From contig NZ_CP061368.1 of NCBI RefSeq assembly GCF_014725735.1, positions 3,053,225 through 3,117,224 on the forward strand: 64,000 bases of DNA. Reading direction: 5' to 3'. Below the pieces are notes generated by a model. It saw only the letters and a program-made list of their open reading frames with translations, ran no database searches and was not told the DNA's origin. Source of the stretch: Wenzhouxiangella sp. AB-CW3 (GTDB lineage: Bacteria; Pseudomonadota; Gammaproteobacteria; Xanthomonadales; Wenzhouxiangellaceae). The translations under genes were made by a program, and so were the position numbers. This document shows, one piece after another, positions 34,137-43,672 of the stretch; within the stretch, counting starts at the first letter, position 1, and every line of letters begins with the position of its first letter.

Positions 34137-36689
34137 GTGACTGATAAGTCCGCCACCGCCAGCGTTGACATCGTCGGCATCGGTGCCTCGGCCGGCGGCC
34201 TGGAGGCCCTGGAAGCGTTTATTTCGCATATGCCGGCCGACTGCGGCCTGGCCTTCGTCATCGTCCAGCACCTCTCACCGACCGAGAAAACCAATCTTTC
34301 GGAGTTGCTGCAGCGCGTCACCTCATTGAGCGTGCATGAGGCACGGCAGGAAGAGTTGATCCAGCCGAACTGCGTTTATGTCATCCCGCCAAACACCGAA
34401 ATCCGGGTGGTCAAGGATCGCCTGCACTTGGCCAGACCAACCGAACCGCGGGGCTTGCGATTACCGATCGATGTGCTGTTTTCTTCCCTGGCCAGTGCCC
34501 GCGGCAGAAAGGCCATTGGCGTTGTCCTGTCCGGCATGGGCTCTGACGGAACCCTGGGCCTGCAGGCCATCAGGGCAGTCGGCGGCCTGACGGTCGTGCA
34601 GGCTCCGGCATCGGCCCAGTTCGATTCGATGCCCAAAAGCGCAATCGCCGTCGGATGCGATGACATCGTGGACACGGCCAATGCCTTGCCGGAGCGAATC
34701 CTGGACTACGTCGGAAAGCTCAAGAAGGCGGTGGCAATCGACCCCGAACCGACCGAATCAAGATCAAGCGAGGAGGCCTTCCAGTCCATCGTCGAGCTGC
34801 TGCAGCAGCAAACCAGACATGACTTTTCCCAATATCGATCGAGCACCCTGAACCGACGCATCGCGCGCCGCCTGGCGATTCACGGTCTGAGCGAACTGAG
34901 CGAGTACGCCAGCCTGCTGGCTGCCAACCCGCAAGAAGTGGATCTGCTGTTCAATGAAGTGCTGATCGGCGTGACCGACTTCTTCCGGGACCCGAAAGTC
35001 TGGAAATACCTGACCGATACCGCCATCCCGGATCTCCTGGGCAGTAAGGACGAGGGTTCGGAACTGCGAGTGTGGTGTGTCGGTTGCTCGACCGGTGAAG
35101 AAGCCTACTCGCTGGCCATGATCATGGTCGAAGCCATGGAGCGCCAGTCACACGATTTCAAGCTGCAGGTTTTTGCCACCGATATTAATTCGGATGCGAT
35201 TGCACGTGCGCGTCGCGGAGAGTATCCGCTCACCATCGAGTCACGCTTGGGCGAGAAACGCCTGGCCCGGTTTTTCAGCAAACACGATGATCATTACCGG
35301 GTCAAACAGTCGATCCGAGACCAGATGCTGTTTGCGCAACATGACGTGATCCTGGACCCGCCCTTTACCAAGCTCGATCTGATTGCCTGCCGCAATCTGC
35401 TGATCTATTTCGATCCAAAGCTGCAACGGAGACTGTTACCCTTGTTCCACTACAGTCTGTGCCCCGGTGGCCTGCTGTTACTCGGGAGTTCCGAATCAGT
35501 GGGCCGACTCGGCCACCTGTTTACCCCCTTGCAGTCCAAGCTGAGACTTTTCCGGCGGCAGGACCGCGCGGCGAGCCAAAGGCCTGAGTTCCTGCTCAAT
35601 TCCTATCCTCCGCTTTCGGGGAAAGCCAAGGAGCCCAAAGTGAAAAAGCCCGAAACGTCCTCGTCCGGCGATGGGAGCCAAAGCCTGCAAGCGGCAGCCG
35701 ACCGGGTCCTGTTGCAGGTCTATGCACCGGCTGCCGTGGTGTTGAACCGCGATGCGGATATCGTCTACATCAGTGGCCGTACCGGAAAGTACCTGGAACC
35801 GGCGGCCGGCAAGGCCAACTGGAATATTCACGCCATGGCCCGCGACGGCCTGAGGGCTCCCCTGGCGCAGGCCATCAAGAAGGCCGCCACCGAGACTGCC
35901 TCGGTCAACCTTCATGGCATTGAAGTCAGAACCAACGGCAGCTCGCAACGGGTGGATGTGACCGTACGGGCCTTGCACGAGCCGGCCAGCCTGCGCGGAC
36001 TGACCATGGTCGTGTTTCGCGATGCACCGGATCTTCCAGCGGCGTCTGGAAAGGGAAAAGGCAAGGAATCGCGAGCCCGGCAGGCCGAGGCCCAGCGCCA
36101 TCAAGACGAGATCCAGGCCCTGCGCGAGGAGTCCCAGCGTCACCGTGAAGAAGCCGAAGCGGCACAGGAGGAACTGCAATCGACCAATGAAGAACTGCAG
36201 TCGACCAATGAAGAGCTGACCACCTCGAAAGAAGAGCTGCAGTCCATGAACGAGGAGCTGCAGACCATCAACAGTGAACTGCAGACCCGGCTGGATGATC
36301 TCATGCTGGCCCAGAGCGACATGCAGAATATCCTTAACAGCGTCGAAATCGCGATTCTGTTCCTGGATCGGGACCTGAACGTGCGCCGCTACACCGAACG
36401 CGCCTCAAAGATCGTCAATCTGCGCGAAAGTGATGTCGGCCGCCCCTTGAGTGATCTGACGACCACTCTCCAGTACCCGGATCTGCAGCGCGATGCCACC
36501 GAAACCCTGCGCAGTCTGAAGCCGACAGACAAGCAGATACAGTCATCGGATGAGCGCTGGTTTTCCGTTCGCATCATGCCCTACCGCCGCCTGGACGACG
36601 TGATCGACGGGGTCGTGATCACACTGGTCGATATTACCGATACAAAGGAAATCGAAGAGTCCCTGCGCAATCCTGACAAGAAGCATTGA
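34137..36689 (+). CDS. CheB-CheR-PAS fusion chemoreceptor-modification protein
   Basis: An 850-residue fusion starting at GTG. CheB methylesterase domain at about 10-190 (active-site GIGASAGGLEAL, HLSP, GMGSDGTLG); CheR methyltransferase domain at about 215-480 (SAM site VWCVGCSTGEEAYSLA); a PAS domain near 515-625; a long coiled coil (repeats of EELQSTNEELQ) near 640-720; and a last PAS domain to the end. No kinase or GGDEF output follows, though relatives often carry a histidine kinase here. No chemoreceptor or CheA gene is nearby, so it probably serves a receptor or signalling array encoded elsewhere, together with the small PAS protein upstream. Confidence 0.9.
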   Translation: MTDKSATASVDIVGIGASAGGLEALEAFISHMPADCGLAFVIVQHLSPTEKTNLSELLQRVTSLSVHEARQEELIQPNCVYVIPPNTEIRVVKDRLHLARPTEPRGLRLPIDVLFSSLASARGRKAIGVVLSGMGSDGTLGLQAIRAVGGLTVVQAPASAQFDSMPKSAIAVGCDDIVDTANALPERILDYVGKLKKAVAIDPEPTESRSSEEAFQSIVELLQQQTRHDFSQYRSSTLNRRIARRLAIHGLSELSEYASLLAANPQEVDLLFNEVLIGVTDFFRDPKVWKYLTDTAIPDLLGSKDEGSELRVWCVGCSTGEEAYSLAMIMVEAMERQSHDFKLQVFATDINSDAIARARRGEYPLTIESRLGEKRLARFFSKHDDHYRVKQSIRDQMLFAQHDVILDPPFTKLDLIACRNLLIYFDPKLQRRLLPLFHYSLCPGGLLLLGSSESVGRLGHLFTPLQSKLRLFRRQDRAASQRPEFLLNSYPPLSGKAKEPKVKKPETSSSGDGSQSLQAAADRVLLQVYAPAAVVLNRDADIVYISGRTGKYLEPAAGKANWNIHAMARDGLRAPLAQAIKKAATETASVNLHGIEVRTNGSSQRVDVTVRALHEPASLRGLTMVVFRDAPDLPAASGKGKGKESRARQAEAQRHQDEIQALREESQRHREEAEAAQEELQSTNEELQSTNEELTTSKEELQSMNEELQTINSELQTRLDDLMLAQSDMQNILNSVEIAILFLDRDLNVRRYTERASKIVNLRESDVGRPLSDLTTTLQYPDLQRDATETLRSLKPTDKQIQSSDERWFSVRIMPYRRLDDVIDGVVITLVDITDTKEIEESLRNPDKKH

Positions 36690-36862
36690 GGGACTCGGGA
36701 CTCGCTAAGAGGCCGGGACTCGGGACCCGGGACTCGGGACTCGCTACTGACGGCGCCGAGGCATGGTCGAGCTTGAGGGCTCCGACCAATATGGGATTGG
36801 TCCTTTGTTCTGATTCTGGTGGTTTTCCCGAGTCCCGAGTCCCGAGTCCCGAGTCCCGGGGC
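36690..36862. repeat. Inverted arrays of the heptamer GGGACTC / GAGTCCC
   Basis: From 36690 to 36752 the heptamer GGGACTC occurs several times, partly degenerate; from 36827 to 36862 its complement GAGTCCC repeats in tandem. The two arrays can pair into a long hairpin around a ~75-bp centre. The period of seven is not coding. They lie in a 356-bp spacer after the CheB-CheR stop where I see no gene. Confidence 0.75.
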
Positions 36863-36921
36863 ACAAGTACGACTGAGACACAGCGCAAGTCAGGAAACTC
36901 GCTTTGCTCGCATCCCCCTGA

Positions 36922-36941
36922 CCCCCTTCTGAAGAAGGGGG
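36922..36941. repeat. Short C/G hairpin, REP-like
   Basis: CCCCCTTCT-GA-AGAAGGGGG is a near-perfect hairpin in the same spacer. It looks like a dispersed intergenic repeat of the kind common in GC-rich proteobacteria; it may also stop transcription. Confidence 0.5.
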
Positions 36942-37045
36942 AACTAATTCGAGTGCTCCCAACCGACCTGAAAGCGTGACCCACCTCCCATATTCGGCGC
37001 TTCAGCACCCAAAACACTTGACGCCGGTACCCGGAACGGCGGAGG

Positions 37046-37792
37046 ATGCGACCTGGTGTTTGGCTCGGGATAATTTTTCTTGCCCATGAGATCGTTGATG
37101 ATCTCGGGAGAAAGGCTATCAAGAGCGTTTGCGCACGGTTTGTCGGTCTGCTGTTCGTCATGGCCTTGGGGGGCTCGGCCGCCCAGGCCGGCTATGACTA
37201 TGGTTTTGACCATGATCATGACTATCCGGCCCGCCCTTATCTGGAACAGAATCTGGCCCGTGCGGCCGAGCAGTTCCCCGGCGATTTGCCCCACCAGCGC
37301 TGCTGGGCGGCGGCCAACGCGGTCTGGGAATACACCCTGGATCACTTCGGTCCGGACCATGCTCACGCCTGGATGGCTCCCTGGTGGCACGGCGGCCAAT
37401 GGCGCAAGCTGTGCGATGGCGAAGGCATGCGCGCCAGGCAGCAGTCACGCCACTGGGGCATTACCTGCCCCTATCGCTCCTGCCCGGAAGGCGAGGGGCC
37501 CTACATCAGCATCAATCATGATCGCATCTACTCGGGCCAGCGCCCCGAGTCCTGGCTGGACGGGCGCTTTTACTATGTCATGGCGCACGAGATGGCCCAT
37601 GCCATCGGTCACTACTACGGTGACCCGAACTGGGCCGATGACCACTGGGCCGACGGCGTGGCCCGCGCCTTTGGCGCCCCGGTCTGCTTGCATTCTCCAT
37701 ACTGCCGTCGTGCACCACCCTACCCGAAGTTTGAATCGCATGCTTCGTTGGATGCCGTGGTCGTACCACCGAGAGCCCCGCTCGGCGACTGA
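37046..37792 (+). CDS. Exported zincin-like protein with HEMAH motif
   Basis: A frame of 248 residues. The region after about residue 27 reads as a signal peptide (FVGLLFVMALGGSAAQAGYD), so the true start may lie later than the first ATG, at a non-ATG codon. The mature part has a His/Asp-rich start (YGFDHDHDYPARP), cysteines near 92, 123, 136 and 141, and MAHEMAHAIGHYYGD near 182. HExxH with the following Gly-His-x-x-Gly-Asp is a zinc-binding helix; the third ligand may be in DDHWADGVARAF. Not a standard metzincin, because the third histidine is misplaced. Protease activity is inferred. Confidence 0.6.
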   Translation: MRPGVWLGIIFLAHEIVDDLGRKAIKSVCARFVGLLFVMALGGSAAQAGYDYGFDHDHDYPARPYLEQNLARAAEQFPGDLPHQRCWAAANAVWEYTLDHFGPDHAHAWMAPWWHGGQWRKLCDGEGMRARQQSRHWGITCPYRSCPEGEGPYISINHDRIYSGQRPESWLDGRFYYVMAHEMAHAIGHYYGDPNWADDHWADGVARAFGAPVCLHSPYCRRAPPYPKFESHASLDAVVVPPRAPLGD

Positions 37793-37801
37793 AGGCGACC
37801 A

Positions 37802-39433
37802 CTACTGCTCGAATCGATCATGAAAGATCTGGTCGAACTCGATTGGCACTTCCCCCAGCACCTCGGAGACGGCCGAGAATTCAGAGGTATTGCCCTCGCT
37901 GTCGGTTGCCGTGGCGACCATGAACTCACCCGCGTCGATCTGTGTTGAGCTGAATGTCAGCGTGCGGCTACCGGCCTCCGGGTATTCGTGTTCGATCAAA
38001 AACAGCCGCCCCTGCTCACGTTCGCCATCGGCCAGAAAGAATTCGATGACCAGCGGAAAGTTCTCTTCCTGGTCCGGTACGGAATAAGTGATCGTGACGA
38101 TGCCGTCTTCCTTGAATGTATGGCTCATGTCCGGTGCGGGCTGCAGATTGTTCGGTCCGGTACCCTCATCGCCACGCAGGATGATGCCGCGACCTTCGTT
38201 GGCGTACATGACATTGCGTTGGATCCGATTTCTCTCAGACATCTCCAGCTCCATGTAAATCCCACCATCACCATCGCCACCCCCGCCATTGAAGGCGAAG
38301 ACGTTGGCATGCCCCGCTTCGGGCCCGCCAATCATGGTCGATGCGCCCCGAATGATGTCGATTCCCGCGAGGGTGTTGCCCAGATCGAGCACGCCGTTGC
38401 GGTCGGTACCGAAAAAATTTCCCTGTACTACCGTATTTTCGGTGGGTGTGGCCTGTAGGCCATCGCTATCGATATACAGCCCGGCGGTGCCGTTGAAGCC
38501 GATGACATTGCCGCGGATGGTCTCCCGATCCTGGAGGACGCCGATCAGGTTATGGTCTGCACCCGGACCCCCGAAGATGGCGATGCCGGCGAACTCGTTT
38601 CCCAGCGGGCTGACGCCATCGGCGGCGATACCGATCTGGTTGCCCAGTACGGAGTTGTTGATCGGCATATTGTCTTCCGGCTCGGCGCCGCAAAGATTGC
38701 CGCCGAAAATCTCCACCCCGTTGACATCGTTGGCCGCAATCAGGTTGGCCTGCTCTGGTTCGGCGCCGCCGATGACGTTGCCGGAACTGTCGCAGGCCAG
38801 AAAGACACCGGCGGTCAGGTTGCCCGGGCCGGGCGACATGCCGGTGCTGTCGGTGCCGATGGCATTGCATTCGATGCGGTGGTCATGCGAACCGACCAGC
38901 GCGACCCCGTGCTCGAAATGGCGAATATTCAGGCCGCGGATCACGCTGCCGTCACTGCCCGGACCCAGCTCCAGGCCAAAAACATCCTCCCCGCCGTTAC
39001 CCTGCAGGGAAACGAGGTAGGCAGGCCGATCAACGATGTCGGATTGACACACGCCTTCATTGCCCGGCTGCGTCGACCCGTCCAGAACCACCGGGCTGGT
39101 GATCAGCGGCAGTTTCTGGCCATCCTGTGAGTCGATCTCGATGACACAGTGGTCATCGGGACAGCCGGCGATGTCGAAATGGATTTCGACCGGGACCGGG
39201 CCCATCTGGTTGGCTTCCTGCAGTGCGGCTCGGAGTGTGCATTCGGCCACCTCGTCGATCAGATTGTCGGTGGCGCACTCACCGTCCAGTACGGTAGCGG
39301 GGTCATCGCCGGTCGAATTGACGGTGAAGGTCTGCGCCGAAAGCGGGCCGGCCAGCATCAGGCTGGCCAACAGCACGGCCGGGACCAGCCGGTGGATGAG
39401 TGGATGGTGAAGTTGCTGCGATATGAGTGTCAT
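37802..39433 (-). CDS. Exported CSLREA-type beta-helix protein with IFHDRFE tail
   Basis: A 543-residue exported protein. Signal peptide at about 1-33 (LVPAVLLASLMLAGPLSAQ). The N-terminal DEVAECTLRAALQEAN is a CSLREA-like box, followed by a right-handed beta helix with many short Asn/Gly/Ile turns (to about 420) and a final beta sandwich (to 520). It ends IFHDRFEQ, the tail motif shared with other exported proteins. The start overlaps the end of the subtilisin gene by four bases, so both are made from one transcript; the protein may be a substrate or partner of that protease. Confidence 0.75.
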   Translation of the reverse strand: MTLISQQLHHPLIHRLVPAVLLASLMLAGPLSAQTFTVNSTGDDPATVLDGECATDNLIDEVAECTLRAALQEANQMGPVPVEIHFDIAGCPDDHCVIEIDSQDGQKLPLITSPVVLDGSTQPGNEGVCQSDIVDRPAYLVSLQGNGGEDVFGLELGPGSDGSVIRGLNIRHFEHGVALVGSHDHRIECNAIGTDSTGMSPGPGNLTAGVFLACDSSGNVIGGAEPEQANLIAANDVNGVEIFGGNLCGAEPEDNMPINNSVLGNQIGIAADGVSPLGNEFAGIAIFGGPGADHNLIGVLQDRETIRGNVIGFNGTAGLYIDSDGLQATPTENTVVQGNFFGTDRNGVLDLGNTLAGIDIIRGASTMIGGPEAGHANVFAFNGGGGDGDGGIYMELEMSERNRIQRNVMYANEGRGIILRGDEGTGPNNLQPAPDMSHTFKEDGIVTITYSVPDQEENFPLVIEFFLADGEREQGRLFLIEHEYPEAGSRTLTFSSTQIDAGEFMVATATDSEGNTSEFSAVSEVLGEVPIEFDQIFHDRFEQ

Positions 39434-41778
39434 TGAATATCTCCGGTTTTGGCTTCGAAGCGGTCCTGAAACAGCTCGACGCGGCAGTTGAAACAGGCCA
39501 GGGCGAAATCCTGGCGGGTGCTGACGGGTTGCCAGGGGTCAAGTGCATCGCCGGCGATTTCCGCGGCTGACACGATGATCGTGACCACACCCTGGTGCTG
39601 GTCCGGGTTCAGGTAGACCGCCTCCAGGTTGTTGCGCTCGTCGGGCTGGCCACCGGGCGCCGACCAGCCATCGACGCCGATGTCGTTGCCGACGTAGTTC
39701 AAGCCGTTGGCCCGGACCAGCAGATCGAGATTGTTGACCCAGGCCGGCGTGCTGCCGCCCAGGCCGTGGCCCGGTGCGTCGGTCCAGGCCAGCGTGATGT
39801 GCATGGGAGCATGCGGGTCGGCTGCAGAGAGGCTGAAGCGCCGTTGCTGACCAGTGGCCGTCAACACGGTCTGCTGATCGTGGACGAAGAGTCTGCCAGC
39901 GGGCGCCATGACCGCCTGCAGGTCCAGCCGGCCGTAGCCCTGGAAACGATCCGGACGATGCCCCAATGGGTCACCGTCGGCATTGAGGTGGCCGACCAGG
40001 TCAAGAGCGGCCCCGGCAAACACTGCCCTGGCCAGAGCCGGAGATGGGGGTGTGCCGGTCTCGGCAATGACCTTTTCGGCCCACACGGCAATCGCCCCGG
40101 TCACGATGGGTGAGGCATGGGAGGTGCCGCAGAAATTGTGCGCGTGGGCGGTATCCGAATCGGCAATGGTGCTGTCGGTGCTGCAACCCGGCGCCACCAG
40201 CTGCGTGACCCGGCGACCGTCACAGGCCGGGCCGTGGGCTGAATTCGCCGACATGCTGTAGATGTCGGTCCCCTGCGCGCCGGAGCCGTCCGTCAGCCAG
40301 CTCGATGCCACCGCCAGCAGATTCTTCGCTTCATCGGGCGCGCCCAGTGAGCTGGGGGCGCAGTCACCCTCGCCATCGCCGTGCCCGTTCATGATGGACC
40401 AGACAGCCAGTATCGGATGCTGACCGGGTTGGTCCGGGTCTGCATCACGACTGATCAGATCGACCTGACGGGTGGGGATGTCGTAGCCTTGCGGCGTGTC
40501 GCTCGACCCCCAGGAATTGTTCGCCAGCACGGCACCGCTGCGCGCCGCATCCTCGTAGATTTTCAGCATGCCGTCCGGGGCCAGTCCACCCGGCCCGTCG
40601 GCGTCGAGAAAGGGGGCCCAGATCTGGCTGACCAGCCCGGCACCCGGTGCCATGCCCTGGCCGCGCAGAAAGTCGTGAAGCGTGATTTCACTGGCGCCGG
40701 TTCCGGCCAGGGCGCCGGCCACGTGGGTGCCGTGATTGCTCAGCTGCCCTTCGCTGCAACTGGCGTGCTCACCCAGGCAGGGCCGCATGCGCCCGACCAG
40801 GTCCTGGTGGCTGGCCAGAACCGAGCCATCGATGACACTGACAACGATGCCGCTGCCGTCGAACCCGATATCGCTCAACCAGTCGGCATAGCCGGTCTGG
40901 ATGGTGCCGGTGTCGTCAATGCCGCCGGCCACCGACTGGTTGCTCATCTCGCCACGGTAGCCGGCATCCGGTGGAATGGCCTGCACGGTGTAGACAAAGG
41001 GCAGTGCGGCCAGGTCGAGATAGCGATCACCGGGCACGGCCATGTGGACGACGTTGAAGTGAGCACCTTGCGGGGTGCTGCTGATGACGCGACCCAGTTC
41101 GGACAAGCCGGCATGAACCCGGCCGGCATCGGCGTGAGCACTGGTCAGCAGCATGGTATCGACCAGGGCAGTGCCGAGCCGCCGCGAATGGGGCTGGACT
41201 TTCCAGGCTGGCAGCATCGCACCGAGCCAGCGCAGCTCCGCGCGCTGTCCGACCGCGGCGATCCTTTCCTGGGTGGCCCAGACCAGATAACTGAACGGGT
41301 GCAGTGGCTGAGCCAGCTCAACGCCGCTTTCGCGTACCGACTGCAACCACTCAGGCCTGATTGGGCCCGAAAACTGGACCAGGTAAAAATCGCCGGTCGG
41401 GTCGGGTTGGTAATCCGTCCATGGCCCGTCCGCGCGGTCCGAACCCCGTGGATCGACCAGCGGATCGAATCGTTGGCCGCCCAGGTGCACCGAGAAGGGG
41501 TCGTCTGGCGTACTGATGATCAGACCCTGCTGCCTCATGCCAGCCAGCTCGGCCGGGTTCACCCGGCCCCAGGCAAAGGCGCCGTAATCGGCAAGTGCCA
41601 GGTCCGCGCCCAGGCGGGCCTCATGCGGGTTGGTCGTCATCACCCTGACCCACGATGATTCGGCGCCGCAGGCAACCACGCTCCAGGCCAGCAACACGCC
41701 GGCCTGCAGGAAACGATTAGCGACGATGAGGACCGAAGTTGACAAGCGTATGGGTTTTCCTGGGCATGAATAGGTCAC
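39430..41778 (-). CDS. Exported subtilisin-like (S8) protease with LFQDRFE tail
   Basis: A 782-residue S8 serine protease. An N-terminal hydrophobic segment (about 12-38, VLIVANRFLQAGVLLAWSVVA) acts as signal. The catalytic triad is Asp317 (VVSVIDGS), His352 (NHGTHVAG) and Ser553 (CGTSHASP). Residues ~40-290 look like a long propeptide or N-terminal domain, and a jelly-roll P-domain-like sandwich follows to 760. Close to the C terminus is LFQDRFE, then AKTGDIQ. The stop overlaps the start of the beta-helix gene by four bases. The likely role is processing of surface proteins or external nutrients. Confidence 0.88.
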   Translation of the reverse strand: MTYSCPGKPIRLSTSVLIVANRFLQAGVLLAWSVVACGAESSWVRVMTTNPHEARLGADLALADYGAFAWGRVNPAELAGMRQQGLIISTPDDPFSVHLGGQRFDPLVDPRGSDRADGPWTDYQPDPTGDFYLVQFSGPIRPEWLQSVRESGVELAQPLHPFSYLVWATQERIAAVGQRAELRWLGAMLPAWKVQPHSRRLGTALVDTMLLTSAHADAGRVHAGLSELGRVISSTPQGAHFNVVHMAVPGDRYLDLAALPFVYTVQAIPPDAGYRGEMSNQSVAGGIDDTGTIQTGYADWLSDIGFDGSGIVVSVIDGSVLASHQDLVGRMRPCLGEHASCSEGQLSNHGTHVAGALAGTGASEITLHDFLRGQGMAPGAGLVSQIWAPFLDADGPGGLAPDGMLKIYEDAARSGAVLANNSWGSSDTPQGYDIPTRQVDLISRDADPDQPGQHPILAVWSIMNGHGDGEGDCAPSSLGAPDEAKNLLAVASSWLTDGSGAQGTDIYSMSANSAHGPACDGRRVTQLVAPGCSTDSTIADSDTAHAHNFCGTSHASPIVTGAIAVWAEKVIAETGTPPSPALARAVFAGAALDLVGHLNADGDPLGHRPDRFQGYGRLDLQAVMAPAGRLFVHDQQTVLTATGQQRRFSLSAADPHAPMHITLAWTDAPGHGLGGSTPAWVNNLDLLVRANGLNYVGNDIGVDGWSAPGGQPDERNNLEAVYLNPDQHQGVVTIIVSAAEIAGDALDPWQPVSTRQDFALACFNCRVELFQDRFEAKTGDIQ

Positions 41779-41890
41779 CTGCCGTCAATGGTCAGGTGTC
41801 GTAAGTAGGCCCATACTCACTTCTTACGCCGATGCCCGTCTGTTCGATACAGCACACATGGGCACCCCGAGGGACCGGCCAGGCGCCGGA

Positions 41891-42601
41891 CTACAGGTGC
41901 TGCGTGTAAGTTGCCAGGCGGTCGGTTTCCTTCTTGGCCATGGCGTAACACTCGCAGCTGAGTGCTTCCAGTTCCTTCCGATCGATCACGGTGATATGTC
42001 CGCGCCGATATTGGATCACGCCCAACTCCTGCAATCTGCCGGCCGACTCGGTCACGCCTTCGCGGCGCACGCCCAGCATGTTGGCGATCAGTTCCTGGGT
42101 CATGGTCAGCTCGTTGGTCGGCAATCGGTCCAGCGACAGCAGCAGCCAGCGGCACAATTGCTGGTCGATGGTGTGGTGCCGGTTGCACACCGCGGTCTGG
42201 GCCATCTGGGTGATCAGGGCCTGGGTGTAGCGCAGCAACAGGATACGCATGGCGGCATCGTTGTTGAATTCGCTCTTGAGCTGGGTCGCCGACAGCCGGT
42301 AGGCGGGGCCGGCACTCTGCACGACTGCCCGACTGGTTGTGCTGGCCCCGCCCATGAACGCTGAAATGCCGACGATGCCATCGTGGCCGACGACAGAGAT
42401 CTCGGCCGAATGGCCGTCGCGCATCACGCAGATCAAGGAAACGATGCAGTCATTGGGAAAGTAGACGTATTGGATTTCCTCGCCGGACTCGTAGAGCACT
42501 TTGCCCAAAGGCAACTCGACCAGCCGCAAATGCGGGATGATCCGGTCCTTGACGCACTGTGGTAGAGCATTCAGCAGTTGATTCTGCTTTGGATGACTCA
42601 C
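41891..42601 (-). CDS. Crp/Fnr-family transcriptional regulator
   Basis: A 236-residue regulator; start set at GTG 42601, which has a perfect GGAGG nine bases upstream. The cyclic-nucleotide-binding-like domain covers about 20-130 (PLGKVLYESGEEIQYVYFPND, DGIVGISAFMGG) but has no obvious cAMP phosphate-binding Arg-Ala, and no Fnr iron-sulfur cysteine cluster at the N terminus. The helix-turn-helix is TQELIANMLGVRREGVTESA (about 170-190). The family often controls stress or polysaccharide genes. It stands alone, on the opposite strand to the exopolysaccharide locus. Confidence 0.88.
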   Translation of the reverse strand: MSHPKQNQLLNALPQCVKDRIIPHLRLVELPLGKVLYESGEEIQYVYFPNDCIVSLICVMRDGHSAEISVVGHDGIVGISAFMGGASTTSRAVVQSAGPAYRLSATQLKSEFNNDAAMRILLLRYTQALITQMAQTAVCNRHHTIDQQLCRWLLLSLDRLPTNELTMTQELIANMLGVRREGVTESAGRLQELGVIQYRRGHITVIDRKELEALSCECYAMAKKETDRLATYTQHL

Positions 42602-42827
42602 TCTTTTTACCTCCAGCACTCAGTGCCGCCGACGAACCCGGCAATCACTCGGCCAATTCCCCAAAAGATGTGATCTTGCTGTCCAAAGGACAGACTACTC
42701 AATCCCAGCGGCATGCGGGCGACTGCCCCCAGTCTCGAGTTTGCCACAATTTTTCGTTCACTATGCGTGCGTTACCGCACACAATGACCGCAAATTCTGG
42801 ATTGATGGCGTAGCTTCTCCTGCGTTA

Positions 42828-43646
42828 TCAGGAATTCAATTGATCTTCAGCTTTCTCCTGTGTGCTCTTTGTGTCTCTGTGGTGAGCTGGAACCAGCCGG
42901 CAACGAACCAGGCTGGAGCCGAATTCGCGCAAGAGTCGATGCCGCAGGATCGACAGTCCCCGGATGGGGACGGTTTCCAGCCAGTCAATCGTCAGCGGAC
43001 TGGCTTCGACCAGCCGCTCGAACTCGGCGATGCGGATCTGGTTCAATCCCCCCTCGACTTCACCGAAGCGTTGGGCACCGTCCTGGCGAAAGCGTGCCCG
43101 CCATCGGATCAGCGCCCGCTCGGTGAAAAGCAGGTGTGCCCAGGGGAAGACCGAAAACAAATGACCTCCATAAGGATGTAGCCAGGTCGGCCCGAAGGAC
43201 ACCAGAACCTCACCGTCCGGTTTGAGCAGCTTGCTCATGATTTCCAGTATGGCCAGCGGATCCGAAAAGTGTTCGAAGGCATCGAAACTGACGATGACGT
43301 CCGCACGCTCTTCCGTATTCATTGCGAAACTGCAGCGATTCTCCAGGCCGGCCTGCTCGGCGCGCTGGCGCGCCCGATCCAGGTGTTTGTGCTGAATGTC
43401 CAGACCAATGACCCGGCAGTCGGGTGCCGCCCTGGCCATGGCAATGGCCTGTTGGCCATCACCGCAACCGAAATCGATCACCGTCTTGCCGGCAAGCGCG
43501 GCTTGCAACCTCCCACCGAAAGCGGATTCGATTTTTCTGTCAGTTGCATCCGATTCCGTTTCCTCTTCCACGAAGTCACGCTTCGGTAAATCCCGCGCAA
43601 TGGTTCTGAGAATCCGCACCCCGACTATTCCACCCAATATACCCAT
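42828..43646 (-). CDS. SAM-dependent methyltransferase, end recruited from an intergenic repeat
   Basis: A 272-residue class I methyltransferase (motif I VIDFGCGDGQQAIAMA, about 55-70; motif IV-like DVIVSFDAFEHF). The substrate is unknown, and the long C-terminal region HPYGGHLFSVFPWAHLLFTE is shared with enzymes in polysaccharide loci. The last ~18 codons (HHRDTKSTQEKAEDQLNS) are read from a copy of the CACCACAGAG-type intergenic repeat seen at 61.9 and 63.3 kb, so the natural end was probably lost by repeat insertion. It is divergent from the exopolysaccharide operon. Confidence 0.8.
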   Translation of the reverse strand: MGILGGIVGVRILRTIARDLPKRDFVEEETESDATDRKIESAFGGRLQAALAGKTVIDFGCGDGQQAIAMARAAPDCRVIGLDIQHKHLDRARQRAEQAGLENRCSFAMNTEERADVIVSFDAFEHFSDPLAILEIMSKLLKPDGEVLVSFGPTWLHPYGGHLFSVFPWAHLLFTERALIRWRARFRQDGAQRFGEVEGGLNQIRIAEFERLVEASPLTIDWLETVPIRGLSILRHRLLREFGSSLVRCRLVPAHHRDTKSTQEKAEDQLNS

Positions 43647-43672
43647 GCATGACCTTCCTTAAGAACGCGACC

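Noticed and set aside
36690-36862. Possible CRISPR array from the repeated GGGACTC units
   Set aside because: Units are 7 bases with no unique spacers and no cas genes nearby.
40381-41658. Rightward frame of 425 codons antisense to the subtilisin
   Set aside because: The subtilisin has an intact catalytic triad; the antisense frame is compositional shadow.
42741-43181. Rightward frame opposite the methyltransferase gene
   Set aside because: Its sequence is the reverse of the methyltransferase and of the CACAGAG repeat; no support for translation.
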